Positions 38,517 through 46,925 of a stretch of DNA of 64,000 bases are shown piece by piece (the stretch's first letter is position 1; each line of letters starts with the position of its first letter). The notes under the pieces are model-generated. The model made no database searches and had not been told where the DNA came from. It was given only the letters and a program-made list of their open reading frames with translations. Made by a program: the position numbers and the translations under genes. Source of the stretch: Telopea speciosissima (lineage: Eukaryota; Streptophyta; Magnoliopsida; Proteales; Proteaceae); NCBI RefSeq assembly GCF_018873765.1, contig NC_057918.1, positions 7,944,862 to 8,008,861 of the forward strand, written 5' to 3'.

Positions 38517-41500
38517 CTACTCAAATCATGGGGTGTTTGTTCCCCTTGTCATTAAATAAAACCAATATTGTTACAGAAATAGAAATAACCAAAATAGAAA
38601 CTACGCCTTTTGAACTCCCAATCAAATTGGCAATTAAATAACTCCTTGGTAATAGAAACAAGATAAAACTAAAATAGAAACAAAGATAATCTAAGTATGT
38701 TGGCTCCATGGGGCCCACAAAGATCTTCCAAAATCTTCTCAAAGAAAAGAGATAACCATCTTAAGATCTCTCAATGCAACAGCTATTTGGGACCCACAAA
38801 ATCTGTCAAATTTTCCACAGATTAACCTCCTCACAAGTCCATCTTCTTTGGCAGCATCTTCCTTATAACAGCAAGCTGTCATGGCCCCCACCAAGGATCT
38901 CTTAGAAGAGGAAATAGATTCCCATGCAAACAACATTCTAGTTTCCCAAAACAACTCCACACAAGACCGGCATGGGCCCACAATATCAATCAAGGATCTC
39001 CTCCAAATATTGCTTGTCGATGACCATGTTTGGGCTGGAATATCCTAAACACATATGCATTGTACAAGATCTCGGCGAGATCTCGTCTTTATCTCGGTTT
39101 CGTGGCCTACCGAAACAAGATGCACGGCGATATACAAAACATACCATATCTCGACCGAAATCTCACTATCTCGGCAAGATTTTGGTGCTTTTTTCGATTT
39201 CGGTTCATCTCGGTCTAACCTGGCCCAGTACTATTGTTAAAAAGACCCATTTTCTACCCAGAACTTGACCAAACTCGCGTAACTAGACATATCTCGCTTC
39301 TCTTGTTTGAAAAACTCCTCCAAACTTATGCTTTTCACTATTTTTGTTGGGAACACATAAACTGCTGGGGATTGTTGATTGAAGCTTCAAGAACAAAGGA
39401 GGAGTTGTTACACTTGTCTTTGTTTAATCTATGTCTCTTTCTAAGTTTCTTACAATTATTAACGAACCATGTATGATTATAAATAGGATGTCTAATGCAT
39501 TAAATGGTTTATGGTTTGATGTTTTTTAATTCCTAATGCTTAATTAAGTTGTTTTACACATCTACTTTAATTTTGTGTTCTAAATATCCTGTGGAATAGC
39601 CTAAGGGTACCAACCTAAGTGAAAGTACCATTTTGGGTTTGAATTTGTAAAAACTCGTGTTTCCATTGTGTTTAGAAGACCTAAAAAAGGGTGGATGTAA
39701 AGTTTCAAGACCTATCTTGGTCATATGGCCACCGAAATCCACCAGTGAGTCTTGATGGAGAAAAATACACCAACTCGCCGAGATCTCGGCAGAACTCGGT
39801 TTTGTGGCTGGTCGAAACCATGGGTGAAACCAAGTCCTAAAATCTTGCACATATGCCCAAATATGGACCAGAACTGATGCAGGCCCAAACCGACATCCTA
39901 AACCAATCCAACACCTACATCAGTAGCTCGAGTTCAAGGCCATGCACAGCCCAACCAATCCAGTCCAAGGAGCAATCCGGTTCGGCATGTCTAGCAAATC
40001 CGGTTCAAGCATGTTCAGCAACTTCCTCATGTGCCAATGAATCAACCATCCTCTTGGTGCATGCCACATCATCAGTGCTATGCTGGGAAACTTCCCCAAC
40101 GTAAGTTAAGCAAGTCTTGAGGAGCAAGACTTCATTATTTGGTACAAGCTTTATTCCTTGCTCCATTAAGGAAAGGTTATGGGGAATTGAAACCACATAT
40201 GGCATCCACACATGGATAATATCTTGGCCATGATTTTGGCAATCCTTGTGATTGCATCTAATTGCTTTTATTTAGGTTGCTTCTAGGTTTTAGATTTTTA
40301 TTACCAATGTAAGCTTAAGTTAGTTTCCTTTTATTTTAATAATATTATGTCAAGGATCCCATCAGTTAAGGGTTACCTTGATTAAGTCTATTGTCTCTAC
40401 AAAATCTCAGCTGTAGGATCAATAGCAATAGGGCTTGAGATTAAGATTTTTTTATTTTTCTATAAATATGTAATTGGAGCTATGCTCAGAATGTAGTAAA
40501 AGTTGAATAAAAATTTGAGACCTTAGTCTCTAGAGCTCAAGAGAGTTTCCCCCCTGCAACTGTGAGTACTTGTTTGATTGATCAACTCCGTGACAATCCC
40601 TATTGTTCTCGATTCTCCTGATCCACAACTTCCACTAGGCTGCTCCAGGTGGTATCAGAGCTCTTGGAGGAGAACGAGAGACTGTAATGGCGCCAAGGCA
40701 ACGAGGTGCTAGTACCATCCCCTTTGAGGATATCAATGCAAGAGACGAACTTTTGCTTGTTCAGCAAGAGATTGCCGAACTTCACCTCGAGAATGAACGT
40801 TTGAGTTACAACGTCCGAGTCCGAATGAGGAGACGTGTGCTGCTTACTCTTCGTCTTCAAAGAGTCGAAAATCTGTTCGAGTGAGGAGTACTTGTTCGAT
40901 TGATCAACTCCGTGACAATCCCTATCGTTCTCGATTCTCTTGATCGGCAGCTTCCATTAGGCTGCTCCAGGTGGTATTAGAGCTCTTGGAGGAGAACGAG
41001 AGACTGTAATGGCGCCAAGGCAACGAGGTGCTAGTACCATCCCCGTTGAGGATATCAATGCAAGAGGCGAACTTTTGCTTGTTCAGCAAGAGATTGCCAA
41101 ATTTCGCCTCGAGAATGAACGTTTGAGGAAAGCTTCACAACGTCCGAGTCCGAATGTGGAGACGTCTGCTGCTTACTCTTCGTCTTCAAATAGTCGAAAA
41201 TCTGTTCGAGTGAGGAGTACTCATCGATACAAATCCCCCGATTAGACTCCACTAATATGGGATATGAGCTTCAACGACATTGGATTAGAAATTACTAGTT
41301 CGGCTTCACAAGTCAACATTGAAGGTGATCGATTCGTCACCCAGGTTGATTTGAGAGAACCTCCCAAGTTCGACGAGTACCAGGATGAGTACGACGACGA
41401 ACAATTTAGATTCATAATACTTGAACCAGATTTTATTTCATAAGATGTACTTGTCATCGACGGTGTTGTTGAATTTATGTACGAAAAGTGCGAGGAAAAC

Positions 41501-44500
41501 GATGGTAGAATTTTTGGGCATGACTGTGTCACACCACAATCAGAGTTGATCATGTGCAATAAAGAAGAGGGAACTGCCACAAACGAAGTACTTGAATTAT
41601 TTATTTTGGCTAATGATTCGTTTTCAGATTCTCACATGAAGGAGGAAATGGTGACGACAAAAATCCTTGATCCCTCTTTCATGTTAACAAAGGTGAAAAC
41701 AGATTTTATATTTTCAGGTTGTGAGATGGTGAATGCGATGAATAAGGTGGGTGTTGTGCGATGCTCACAACCTAGATCACATTGGGAGAACAACGTTCAC
41801 ACGTTTCATGATCCATTTTAGAATTGTTCCCACCATCTTGTAGATCTTTGCTGTTTCGAACTATGAACGACAACTATGAGCCAATATTGTTCATATCTAA
41901 CAAGATGATCATGATTAACAAATCCGTACCCAAAGTGCAGGAGCAGATTCTTTGTGTAGCCAACAAGACGAATGGAATATACAACTTGTTTTTGTTTGAT
42001 CCTGGAGGACGCCGAGTATCATTGATTGGATAAGAGTTCGTCAACCTGGAGGGTATGATGCAGGCCCAAACCCACATCCTAAACCAACCCAACACCTACA
42101 TCAGTAGCTTGAGTTCAAGGCCATGCACAGCCCAACCAATCCAGTCCAGGGAGCAATCCGGTTCAGCATGTCTTGCAAATTCGGTTCAAGGCCATGCACA
42201 GCCTAAACAATCCAGTCTAGGGAGCAATCCGGTTCAGCATGTCTAGCAAATTTGGTTGAAGCATGTCCAACAACTTCCTCATGTGCCAATGAATCAACCA
42301 TCCTCTTAGTGCATGCTACATCATCAATGCTATGCTGGAAACTTCCCCAATGTAAGTTAAGCAAGTCTTGAGGAGCAAGACTTCATTATTTGGCACAAGC
42401 TTTATTCCTTGCTCCATTAAGGAAAGGGAATTGAAACCACATATGACAGCCACACATGGATAATATCTTGGCCATGATTTTGGCAATCCTTGTGATTGTA
42501 TCTAATTGCTATTATTTAGGTTGCTTCTAGATTTTAGATTTTTATTACCAATATAAACTTAGGTTAGTTTCCTTTTATTTTAATAGTATTGTGTCAAGGA
42601 TCCCATCAGTTAAGGGTTACCTGTCTATTGTCTCTACAAAAATCTCAGCCGTAGGATCAATAGCAATAGGGCTTCAGATTAGGATTTTTTTTTTATTTTT
42701 CTATAAATATGTAATTAGAGCTATGCTCAGAAAGTAGTGAAAGTTGAATAAAAATTAAGACTTTAGTCTTTGGATCTCAAGAAGAGTATCCCACTACAAC
42801 TGTTAATGCTTGTTCGATTGATCAACTTCGTGACGATTCCTATCGTTCTTGATTCTCCCGATCCGCAGCTTTCACTACCACCTGGAGCAGCCTAATGGAA
42901 GCGTGAAAGCTACGGATCGGGAGAATCAAGAACGATAGGAATCGTCACTAAGTTGATCAATCGAACAAGCACTAACAGTTGCAGGGGGATACTCTCTTGA
43001 GCTCCAGAGACTAAAGTCTTAATTTTTGTTCAACTTTCACTACTTTCTGAGCATAGCTCTAATTACATATTTATAGAAAAATAAAAAATCCTAATCTCAA
43101 GCTCTATTGCTATTGATCCTACGGCTGAGATTTGTAGATACAATAGACTTAATCAAGGTAATCCTTGACACTATTATTAAAATAAAAGGAAACTAACCTA
43201 AGCTTACATTGGTAATAAAAATTTAAAATCTAGAAGCAACCTAAATAAAAGCAATTAGATGCAATCACAAGGATTGCCAAAATCATGGCCAAGATATTAT
43301 CCATGTGTGGCTGCCATATGTGGTTTCAATTCCCTTTCCTTAATGGAGCAAGGAATAAAGCTCGTGCCAAATAATGAAGTCTTGCTCCTCAAGACTTGCT
43401 TAACTTACGTTGGGGAAGTTTCCCAACATAGCACTAATGATGTGGCATGCACTAAGAGGATGGTTGATTCATTGGCACATGAGGAAGTTGCTGGACAGCC
43501 TTGAACCGAATTTGCTAGACATGCTGAACTGGATTGGTTGGGCTGTGCATGGCCTTGAACCGAATTTGCTAGCCATGCTGAACCAGATTGCTCCATGGAC
43601 TGGATTGGTTTGGGCCTACATCAAGAACAGTGCCATGACCACTGTTCACGTGAACAATGATGTCTATCTTGAACTGCATCAGGGAGAATACTGCTGCTGA
43701 ATGGAACTATCACCCTTGGGGAAAGTATTTGTAAGAATCTTCCAAGTGTAGTGCATTTTCAGACTCTCTTCTACTTGATATGCCACTTGTACATCATCCT
43801 CCATTGTAGGTAGTCGACTGGACGCTAGTGTATCACTGATCTGATGATGCAAGCCATTGCGGAACTGTGCCACCCATACCTCTTCATCCCACTCAAAATT
43901 AGATTAAGTAATAAAATCTAGCCACATACTCCTCAACAGTCATGTTGTCCTATCTTACCTATGCAAACTTGTGGTGCATGCACTACTTGTAATCGGTAGG
44001 TTGAAATCCCCGGTTCATGGTCTCTTGCATCTCAGCCCAAGTGGTGACTAACTCGATTCCTCGAGTATGATTTCGTTGTTGGTTTTTTATCAACTCGACT
44101 CAAGCCATACCCTTCAACTTATCTTCAACAAATAGAAGTTTACGGACCTCAGTCAACCCGTACCATCTAAAAAACTCTCTAAGCTACGAACACAGTCAAG
44201 CTATTGTTCCTGACTGCTATCCTCGTAATAATCGAGGATGTCTGACTTCACTCCTCTATTAGCTCCGTAAAGGTCATCATTTGCTCAAATCCATATGGTG
44301 GAGGTCGTGGTGGTGAAAAATGAGGGGGTAATGGTGGGGTAAAATATGATGACGGTGGTTGTGGTGGTGGGTATAGTTCAAAATCTTGCCGAGATCTCAG
44401 AAAACTCGACAAACTCGAGCTTCTCGAAACGAGTTATTATACGAAACAAAAAAAATGTAAAAACTTGAAAAACTCGACCGAGATTTTGAATATTTTGAGA

Positions 44501-44999
44501 ATCTCAGCGAAATCTCGAATATTTCGAGAATCTCAACCTCCTCAATACTCATAGAGTCATAGTATTGTATTGTTGGGATTTGGGAGTTAAGACGTGGAAG
44601 ACTAGGGTAGTAAGGTGTCTATGACTTATGTATTATTCATTGTACTTAGGTTAGGTGTCTATGTAATATGCATTGTGAACACTTCATTGTATCTTGTGGT
44701 TTGTAGTAGAAACTTTAAGTCTTAACTATTTCTTAAATAATTATTCAATATTATGTGCATAATTTACTTGTTTTACTTGCCAATTATGTCTCATATCATT
44801 CAAACAATGTGTAGAATAGGCAATATTACATTAAGGGTTTGGCCTTTATTGCCCACCAAGGGTGCAAATCCAAAACACCAAATTGGGTGTTTTTTTTCTT
44901 CCCAATTTGAACCTTTAAATACGTTTATTAAGCTTAAATCATGCTTACCTTAAAGTTTCGGAACCAACTAAGGCCATATGCCTACCGAAACATAATTCC

Positions 45000-45036
<37 letters not shown>

Positions 45037-46925
45037 TCTCGCCGAGATCTCGGAAAACTCAACCTGGTCGAGACCAAGTTTTAGTGGTGGGGCAACGTGA
45101 GACAGGCCATGTGGGATGGAATTGGAAGAATCCTTAGATTGAATGAGACTCTTTTCTTTATCTGAAGGCTGTCAATTTGTCAATGGAAGCTTGTAGAGAC
45201 GCATCATGGACTGAAGGGAAGTGACAGTGGAGTTGAGGCTATTATCACTAGTGGCGAGTTTATCAACCTGGTCTGTGAGGCAGGTGATGTCAGCTCTGGT
45301 TTTCTCCTCGTGGGAGTTGAGCTGCTGAATAACTTCACTGTTGGCCACCATAATTTAGGGTAGGGAGGAGGAAATTGGACTCTGATTCCAAAGGATGTGA
45401 TCCGAGGTTCCAAAAACCTGGTTAAGATTGCTTATGGGTGCACCCAATCAATAAGACTCCAAGTTTTAAAAGCGAATAACAATTTGGTAAATGACCAGAA
45501 ATTTAAAGGACTACTGAGGGAGATGAAGCGGAAGGAATTATAATTAAAGGGCAAGGGCAAACTTGGAACTAAAACAAAGGGTATGATTTGAATTAACATA
45601 AAGGGGAGGGGTAATAATGGAAAGAAGATAAAGGGGGGGGGGGAGATTTACTTTATCTAGATGAGATTGTCTTCAACTTCACGATAGAGGTAGTGAACCA
45701 GCAGAGATTTCCCCTTGTTTCGAGTGATAAATCTCACTCAATCTAAATCTGTTCAACCTGAGATTTCAGGCTAAGAATCCCAACTCAATTAAGGAAATCT
45801 ACTACTTTAACTAGGAAAAATAAACTCAAACAAAGAAACTTTAAAAGGTTACCTTCCTACGTATCCAACTTCCTACCAAAATAAAACAAAATAAATAAAA
45901 GAGAAGATTACATGTTATCCCCCCTACATAGCAATAAATCTTAATAAATCCTACCAGCCCTTTTTGGACCAAATAGTCGGGTTGAGTTGGTTTTGTCTCG
46001 CCTTAGGCTTCCACAGCGGGCCATGCCGGTCCATTCATGTCAACACCTGAATGCCACTGCATCAGAAATGTGTTAGTTTACTTTGCACCAACAGCATTTT
46101 GATCACCTGCTCTATTTCGTGTTCTCCTCATGATTCGCTTTCTTCTGCTTCTTGAGTGAAAATAAATAAATAAACAAAGGCTGTTATGGGCTTCTTATTG
46201 GGTGAATCTATTGAATGTGAATGTAAAGTTGGTGTCTTTACATATTTACCCTTAGATCTAAACTTATTGGGTGAATCTATTGTATTTGAATGTAAAGTTG
46301 GTGTCTTTACATATTTACCCATATATCTAAGGGTTGTGGGTCTGTTTTAGGCATATTGGATATATGGTGGGAAACATCCTTTCATGGATGAAAGGAAATA
46401 TGATAATTCAGGGTTGAGTGGGCTTCCAGGGTCTTTTTTTCCCCTCCCTTTTTTTTTTCCCATTTTATTTTTCTGGAAAGAGGCAAATGAGGTAATATAG
46501 CATATCTGTCATCCTTTGTTCTCCTTTATCCAAAGAGTTGGGTTAATCTTACCGTGGATGAGGTCATAGCTCCTTGACATGGTTGCAGCTCTGCACTTCA
46601 TTTAAAATTCTAATCTCTAACCTGTCAATTCAACAGGGTATGGATGGGTTTCTGTATAACTAGATGCTAATAATAATTAAGATGATTTTCCATTTTCATA
46701 ACCTATTAGCTTGTAGACACAACCAATCAACCGACAGTCTTCTTATTTTCTTGTTGAAACTGTCCTGTCAGATATAAATATATGTTTCACTAGGCCCTTG
46801 TCATCATTCTGCATTTCCTTGTCTTTATAATGCATCAATACTCTGAGAAGCATATTTATGAACGTCAGTTCTTATTGCAGGCTGGTGAAAAAAGGAAAGG
46901 AAGGAAGAAGAAAATATTCTTTTAA
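10904..46925 (+). CDS. Coiled-coil protein with AIR9/SCAB-like Ig-PH C-terminus
   Basis: Exons: 10904-11104, 12340-12402, 14381-14733, 14879-14978, 15054-15131, 15257-15316, 15420-15524, 16482-16592, 18201-18242, 18467-18568, 18653-18843, 19114-19178, 21785-22072, 22148-22269, 22514-22556, 22675-22766, 24303-24351, 24490-24560, 24709-24828, 31883-31968, 32642-32687, 46881-46925. All have GT-AG borders and the phases close to 2433 nt (810 residues). Residues 68-88 and about 240-400 are charged, heptad-like coiled coils. 89-205 and 406-586 are Ser/Asn/Pro-rich linkers. About 588-690 is an Ig-type unit (GEAFPGRELLACGYSINGTT, then WVRYLEDGSVNYIEG), which I liken to the A9 unit of AIR9 and the Ig part of SCAB1. 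690-796 resembles a PH-like half ending RDTIVLTMRLFIMR. The tail is basic (EKRKGRKKK). By analogy it may bind the cytoskeleton, but the function is not known to me. Exon 46881-46925 joins in frame and restores the basic tail; stopping at 32691 would lose it. Confidence 0.8.
11105..12339 (+). other. Intron 1 of the coiled-coil gene
   Basis: The donor is CAG/GTTAGC and the acceptor is TTTCTAG/GCG. A 68-codon frame at 11538-11744 lies inside but has no family resemblance and is not needed for phase. No transposon was recognised. Confidence 0.7.
12403..14380 (+). other. Intron 2 of the coiled-coil gene
   Basis: It contains the hAT element at 13630-14279 and a short AC run at 13161-13177. A candidate exon after CTGCAG at 13487 was considered and rejected (no donor before a stop). 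Confidence 0.7.
13630..14279. mobile_element. hAT-type element of the GAGATCTCG family, 650 bp
   Basis: The left end is CAAGGTTCAAGAACTCGG. The right end, reverse-complemented, is CATAGTTCAAGAACTCACC. An exact 8-bp duplication TGTGGATC flanks it at 13622-13629 and 14280-14287. The ends starting CA and the 8-bp duplication fit hAT. The subterminal regions are packed with GAGATCTCG-like motifs on both strands. It is non-coding and sits in intron 2 of the coiled-coil gene. Confidence 0.9.
15525..16481 (+). other. Intron 7 of the coiled-coil gene
   Basis: AT-rich intron with an (ATT)n run at 15964-15980 and several poly-T tracts. No transposon was recognised. Confidence 0.7.
16593..18200 (+). 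other. Intron 8 of the coiled-coil gene
   Basis: AT-rich. About 17140-17600 has the look of an interspersed repeat (GGTTCAACCTTGAACC-type motifs) but could not be classified. It ends at CTTATGCAG/GTT. Confidence 0.6.
19179..21784 (+). other. Intron 12 of the coiled-coil gene, with a repeat remnant
   Basis: 20050-20560 is a diverged member of the GAGATCTCG hAT family: it has the shared internal block ACCAACCTAGGGTCCGAAGT and repeated TTTCGACCGAAA-type motifs, but no duplication was found. 19500-20000 has copia-like or other repeat texture without a clear frame. Two acceptors exist at the right end, 21773/21774 and 21784/21785. Confidence 0.55.
22767..24302 (+). mobile_element. Intron 16 with Ty1/copia LTR-type fragments
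   Basis: Two copies of a block with TTGTTGGTCCAAGCTGGAGC and GATATATGTATACTCCAGC occur at about 23325-23390 and 23825-23885. Two copies of TTCCTTCTTCCATCGTCTC occur near 23603 and 24171. After the second block, TGTTAAGATGTGTTAGG looks like an LTR start. 23390-23440 has a stem (CACGATAGGA and TCCTATCATGTG) related to the stem in the copia LTR at 31.3 kb. These look like partial LTRs of one family, nested or rearranged. No pol frame is present. Confidence 0.5.
25409..26469. mobile_element. TIR element, about 1.06 kb, unclassified
   Basis: The left end CATAGTTGTCTAGGCG pairs with the right end GGACAACTATG; the reverse complement of the right side reads CATAGTTGTCCAAGGC. Subterminal AGGCG/CGCCT motifs repeat near the left end. 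The flanking 8-mers (GAGGAGCA and TTTCTCAT) do not match, so no target duplication supports it. It may be hAT-like. A minisatellite lies inside. Confidence 0.6.
25568..25708. repeat. Minisatellite, 31-bp period
   Basis: Between four and five diverged copies of a unit beginning TCATAAAAAATCAACATTAA and ending CACATCAAG. The first two copies are nearly identical; the third has small deletions. Confidence 0.8.
28530..30143. mobile_element. hAT element of the GAGATCTCG family, 1614 bp, nested in copia
   Basis: It starts CATAGTACAAGATCTC and ends CTCAAACCTTG (reverse complement CAAGGTTTGAGGACTCGG). An exact 8-bp duplication GGTGTGGA is found at 28522-28529 and 30144-30151, and it lies within the gag region of the copia element. 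The interior holds a decayed coding stretch at about 28960-29600 (next entry). Its outer parts match the 790-bp element at 39058-39847, which looks like a deletion derivative. It is the longest copy of this family in the window and still lacks a transposase core. Confidence 0.88.
28960..29602 (+). pseudogene. Remnant coding region inside the hAT element
   Basis: A frame starting near 28963 reads an acidic-proline run (EPEPEPKPELELVEPMPEP) followed by TREIQYTNATQDEDHGRLAY. A stop lies at about 29134. Around 29200 the better frame shifts to the one ending at 29602, which contains GQASSSSSLPSAYEYEGHSH and ends in DDPAWHSFQY. The E/P-rich, low-complexity tail and its position suggest the C-terminus of a plant hAT transposase; the catalytic and dimerisation regions are absent. 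The assignment is inferred from the element around it rather than from the residues alone. Confidence 0.45.
31272..31305. repeat. Perfect hairpin inside the copia LTR
   Basis: Arms GCCACGATAGGATT and AATCCTATCGTGGC are perfect over 14 bp, with a 6-base loop CAGAAT. Confidence 0.9.
31969..32641 (+). other. Intron 20 of the coiled-coil gene
   Basis: It splices CT/GTAAGT to TTTTGCAG/GTT. AT-rich, with no repeat recognised. Confidence 0.7.
33636..34016. mobile_element. Dimeric hAT-type MITE, 381 bp
   Basis: It begins TAGGGATGTAAACGGATGG and ends CCGTTGACATCCCTA. The flanks are TCTGAGAA (33628-33635) and TCTGAGAT (34017-34024), a 7/8 duplication. A second left-end-like sequence, GGGATGTAAACAGATAATCG, begins inside at about 33919, so the element looks like two partial units head to tail. 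Non-coding. Confidence 0.8.
34300..35690. mobile_element. LTR-type repeat copy split by a Mutator-like element
   Basis: This matches 45390-45980 on both sides of the Mutator-like insertion: the left part shares CAATCAATAAGACTCCAAG and the right part shares TTTACTTTATCT(A/G)GATGAG and GATAGAGGTAGTGAACCAG. It is probably the untranslated or LTR part of the Ty3/gypsy family seen at 43.6-46.1 kb. Neither copy shows clear LTR ends. Confidence 0.6.
34487..35312. mobile_element. Mutator-like (MULE-type) element, 826 bp
   Basis: It has long inverted arms: about 34487-34650 pairs with 35150-35312, sharing for example GAAATTACAAGATAA, TAGGTTTCAAATTTG and TTGGTTAGTACTCATGCCAC. Both ends start GGGA. A 9-bp duplication AACAAATAA occurs at 34478-34486 and 35313-35321. 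Long terminal arms plus a 9-bp duplication indicate the Mutator superfamily. The interior is low-complexity (C and A runs) and codes for nothing. Confidence 0.85.
35696..36330. mobile_element. hAT element of the GAGATCTCG family, right end missing
   Basis: It starts CAAGGTTCAAGAACTTGG and matches the 13630-14279 copy closely, apart from small differences, through ATTACCGAGATCTCG. It then stops before the last ~20 bp (the GAGTTCTTGAACTATG end). Without that end no target duplication can be read. Confidence 0.8.
36360..37640 (-). mobile_element. Ty3/gypsy gag-pol remnant with an internal duplication
   Basis: The minus-strand translation near 37173-37290 reads ATGGLIDTVQCEVLPLKDCH then ILLGR, the C-terminal part of a retroelement protease domain. 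A second copy lies at 36788-36905 (GGLIDSVQCDVLPLKFCH). The two ~150-bp blocks (36756-36905 and 37137-37285) are direct repeats. Upstream, near 37525-37460, a zinc-knuckle-like segment keeps C, H and C but has Ser where the first Cys belongs, plus a stop. It is a decayed fragment. Confidence 0.65.
37641..39049. other. Intronic sequence, unclassified
   Basis: No gene. It carries a (TC)n microsatellite at 38483-38511 and repeat-like sequence of mixed composition, probably the untranslated or LTR part of a degraded retroelement. No terminal repeats were recognised. Confidence 0.4.
38483..38511. repeat. (TC)n microsatellite
   Basis: About fourteen TC units followed by a T run. Confidence 0.95.
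39058..39847. mobile_element. hAT element of the GAGATCTCG family, 790 bp
   Basis: It starts CATTGTACAAGATCTCGG and ends CCTAAAATCTTG (reverse complement CAAGATTTTAGGACTTGG). An exact 8-bp duplication CACATATG flanks it at 39050-39057 and 39848-39855. The sequence is that of the 1614-bp copy at 28530-30143 with the coding-like middle removed. Confidence 0.9.
40687..41821 (+). pseudogene. Gag-like reading frame of the non-autonomous LTR element
   Basis: A frame starts MAPRQRGASTIPVEDINARG at 41009 and continues in the same frame to 41821 with only two stops (TAG at 41243-41245 and TAA at about 41441-41443), giving about 270 residues. The N-terminal part is a short charged helix (LLLVQQEIAKFRLENERLR) followed by a Ser-rich basic stretch; the later part is acidic. 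An earlier copy of the start (40687-40883) is frameshifted. About 320 bp, including the primer site and the first part of the gene, is tandemly duplicated (about 40565-40885 and 40888-41207). It is not a recognisable gag, protease or polymerase domain; the gag role is inferred from position. Confidence 0.5.
42056..43623. repeat. Large inverted repeat: LTR2 and LTR3
   Basis: Arms of about 720-820 bp, head to head around a ~26-bp centre at 42877-42902. The centre is the reverse complement of the leader that follows LTR1, plus the first five bases (TGGTA) of the primer-binding site. A transcript across it would form a long hairpin. Confidence 0.85.
43629..46060 (-). mobile_element. Ty3/gypsy remnant (gag plus untranslated), split by hAT
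   Basis: The minus-strand translation at 43873-43690 reads AQFRNGLHHQISDTLASSRL and then a YQVEESLK-like motif, which fits the gag capsid region of Ty3/gypsy elements. It continues, decayed, to 44371, is interrupted by the hAT element, and resumes at 45084 with sequence colinear to 860-905. 45390-45980 repeats the 34.3-35.7 kb sequence. No LTR pair could be drawn. Confidence 0.65.
44372..45083. mobile_element. hAT element of the GAGATCTCG family, 712 bp
   Basis: It starts TATAGTTCAAAATCTTGCC and ends GACCAAGTTTTA. An exact 8-bp duplication GTGGTGGG is found at 44364-44371 and 45084-45091. It interrupts the Ty3/gypsy remnant: sequence on either side joins colinearly with the copy at 840-905. 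A run of 28 A lies near the right end (45000-45028). Confidence 0.85.

Larger units (their letters stand above)
39875..43623. mobile_element. Non-autonomous LTR element with a third, inverted LTR
   Basis: LTR1 is 39875 to about 40640 (begins TGATGCAGGCCC). A primer-binding site TGGTATCAGAGCTC follows at 40650. The internal region is 40650-42055, with a purine tract CCTGGAGGGTA before LTR2 (42056 to about 42876). LTR3 (43623 back to 42903) is in the opposite orientation, separated from LTR2 by ~26 bp. A 5-bp duplication AGAAC lies outside both extremes (39870-39874 and 43624-43628), suggesting that the whole three-LTR structure inserted at once. No protease, integrase or reverse transcriptase is present, so the element depended on another. 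Confidence 0.8.
32688..46880 (+). other. Intron 21 of the coiled-coil gene, 14.2 kb
   Basis: The donor is CGG/GTATAA and the acceptor TTCTTATTGCAG/GCTGGT has a good pyrimidine tract. It is filled by transposons: hAT MITE 33636-34016; LTR-type repeat 34300-35690 with a Mutator-like element; hAT copy 35696-36330; gypsy pol/gag debris 36360-37600; hAT 39058-39847; the aberrant LTR element 39875-43623; a gypsy remnant at 43629-46060 containing hAT 44372-45083. 46060-46880 is AT-rich and not identified. Only 14 codons follow it. Confidence 0.75.
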
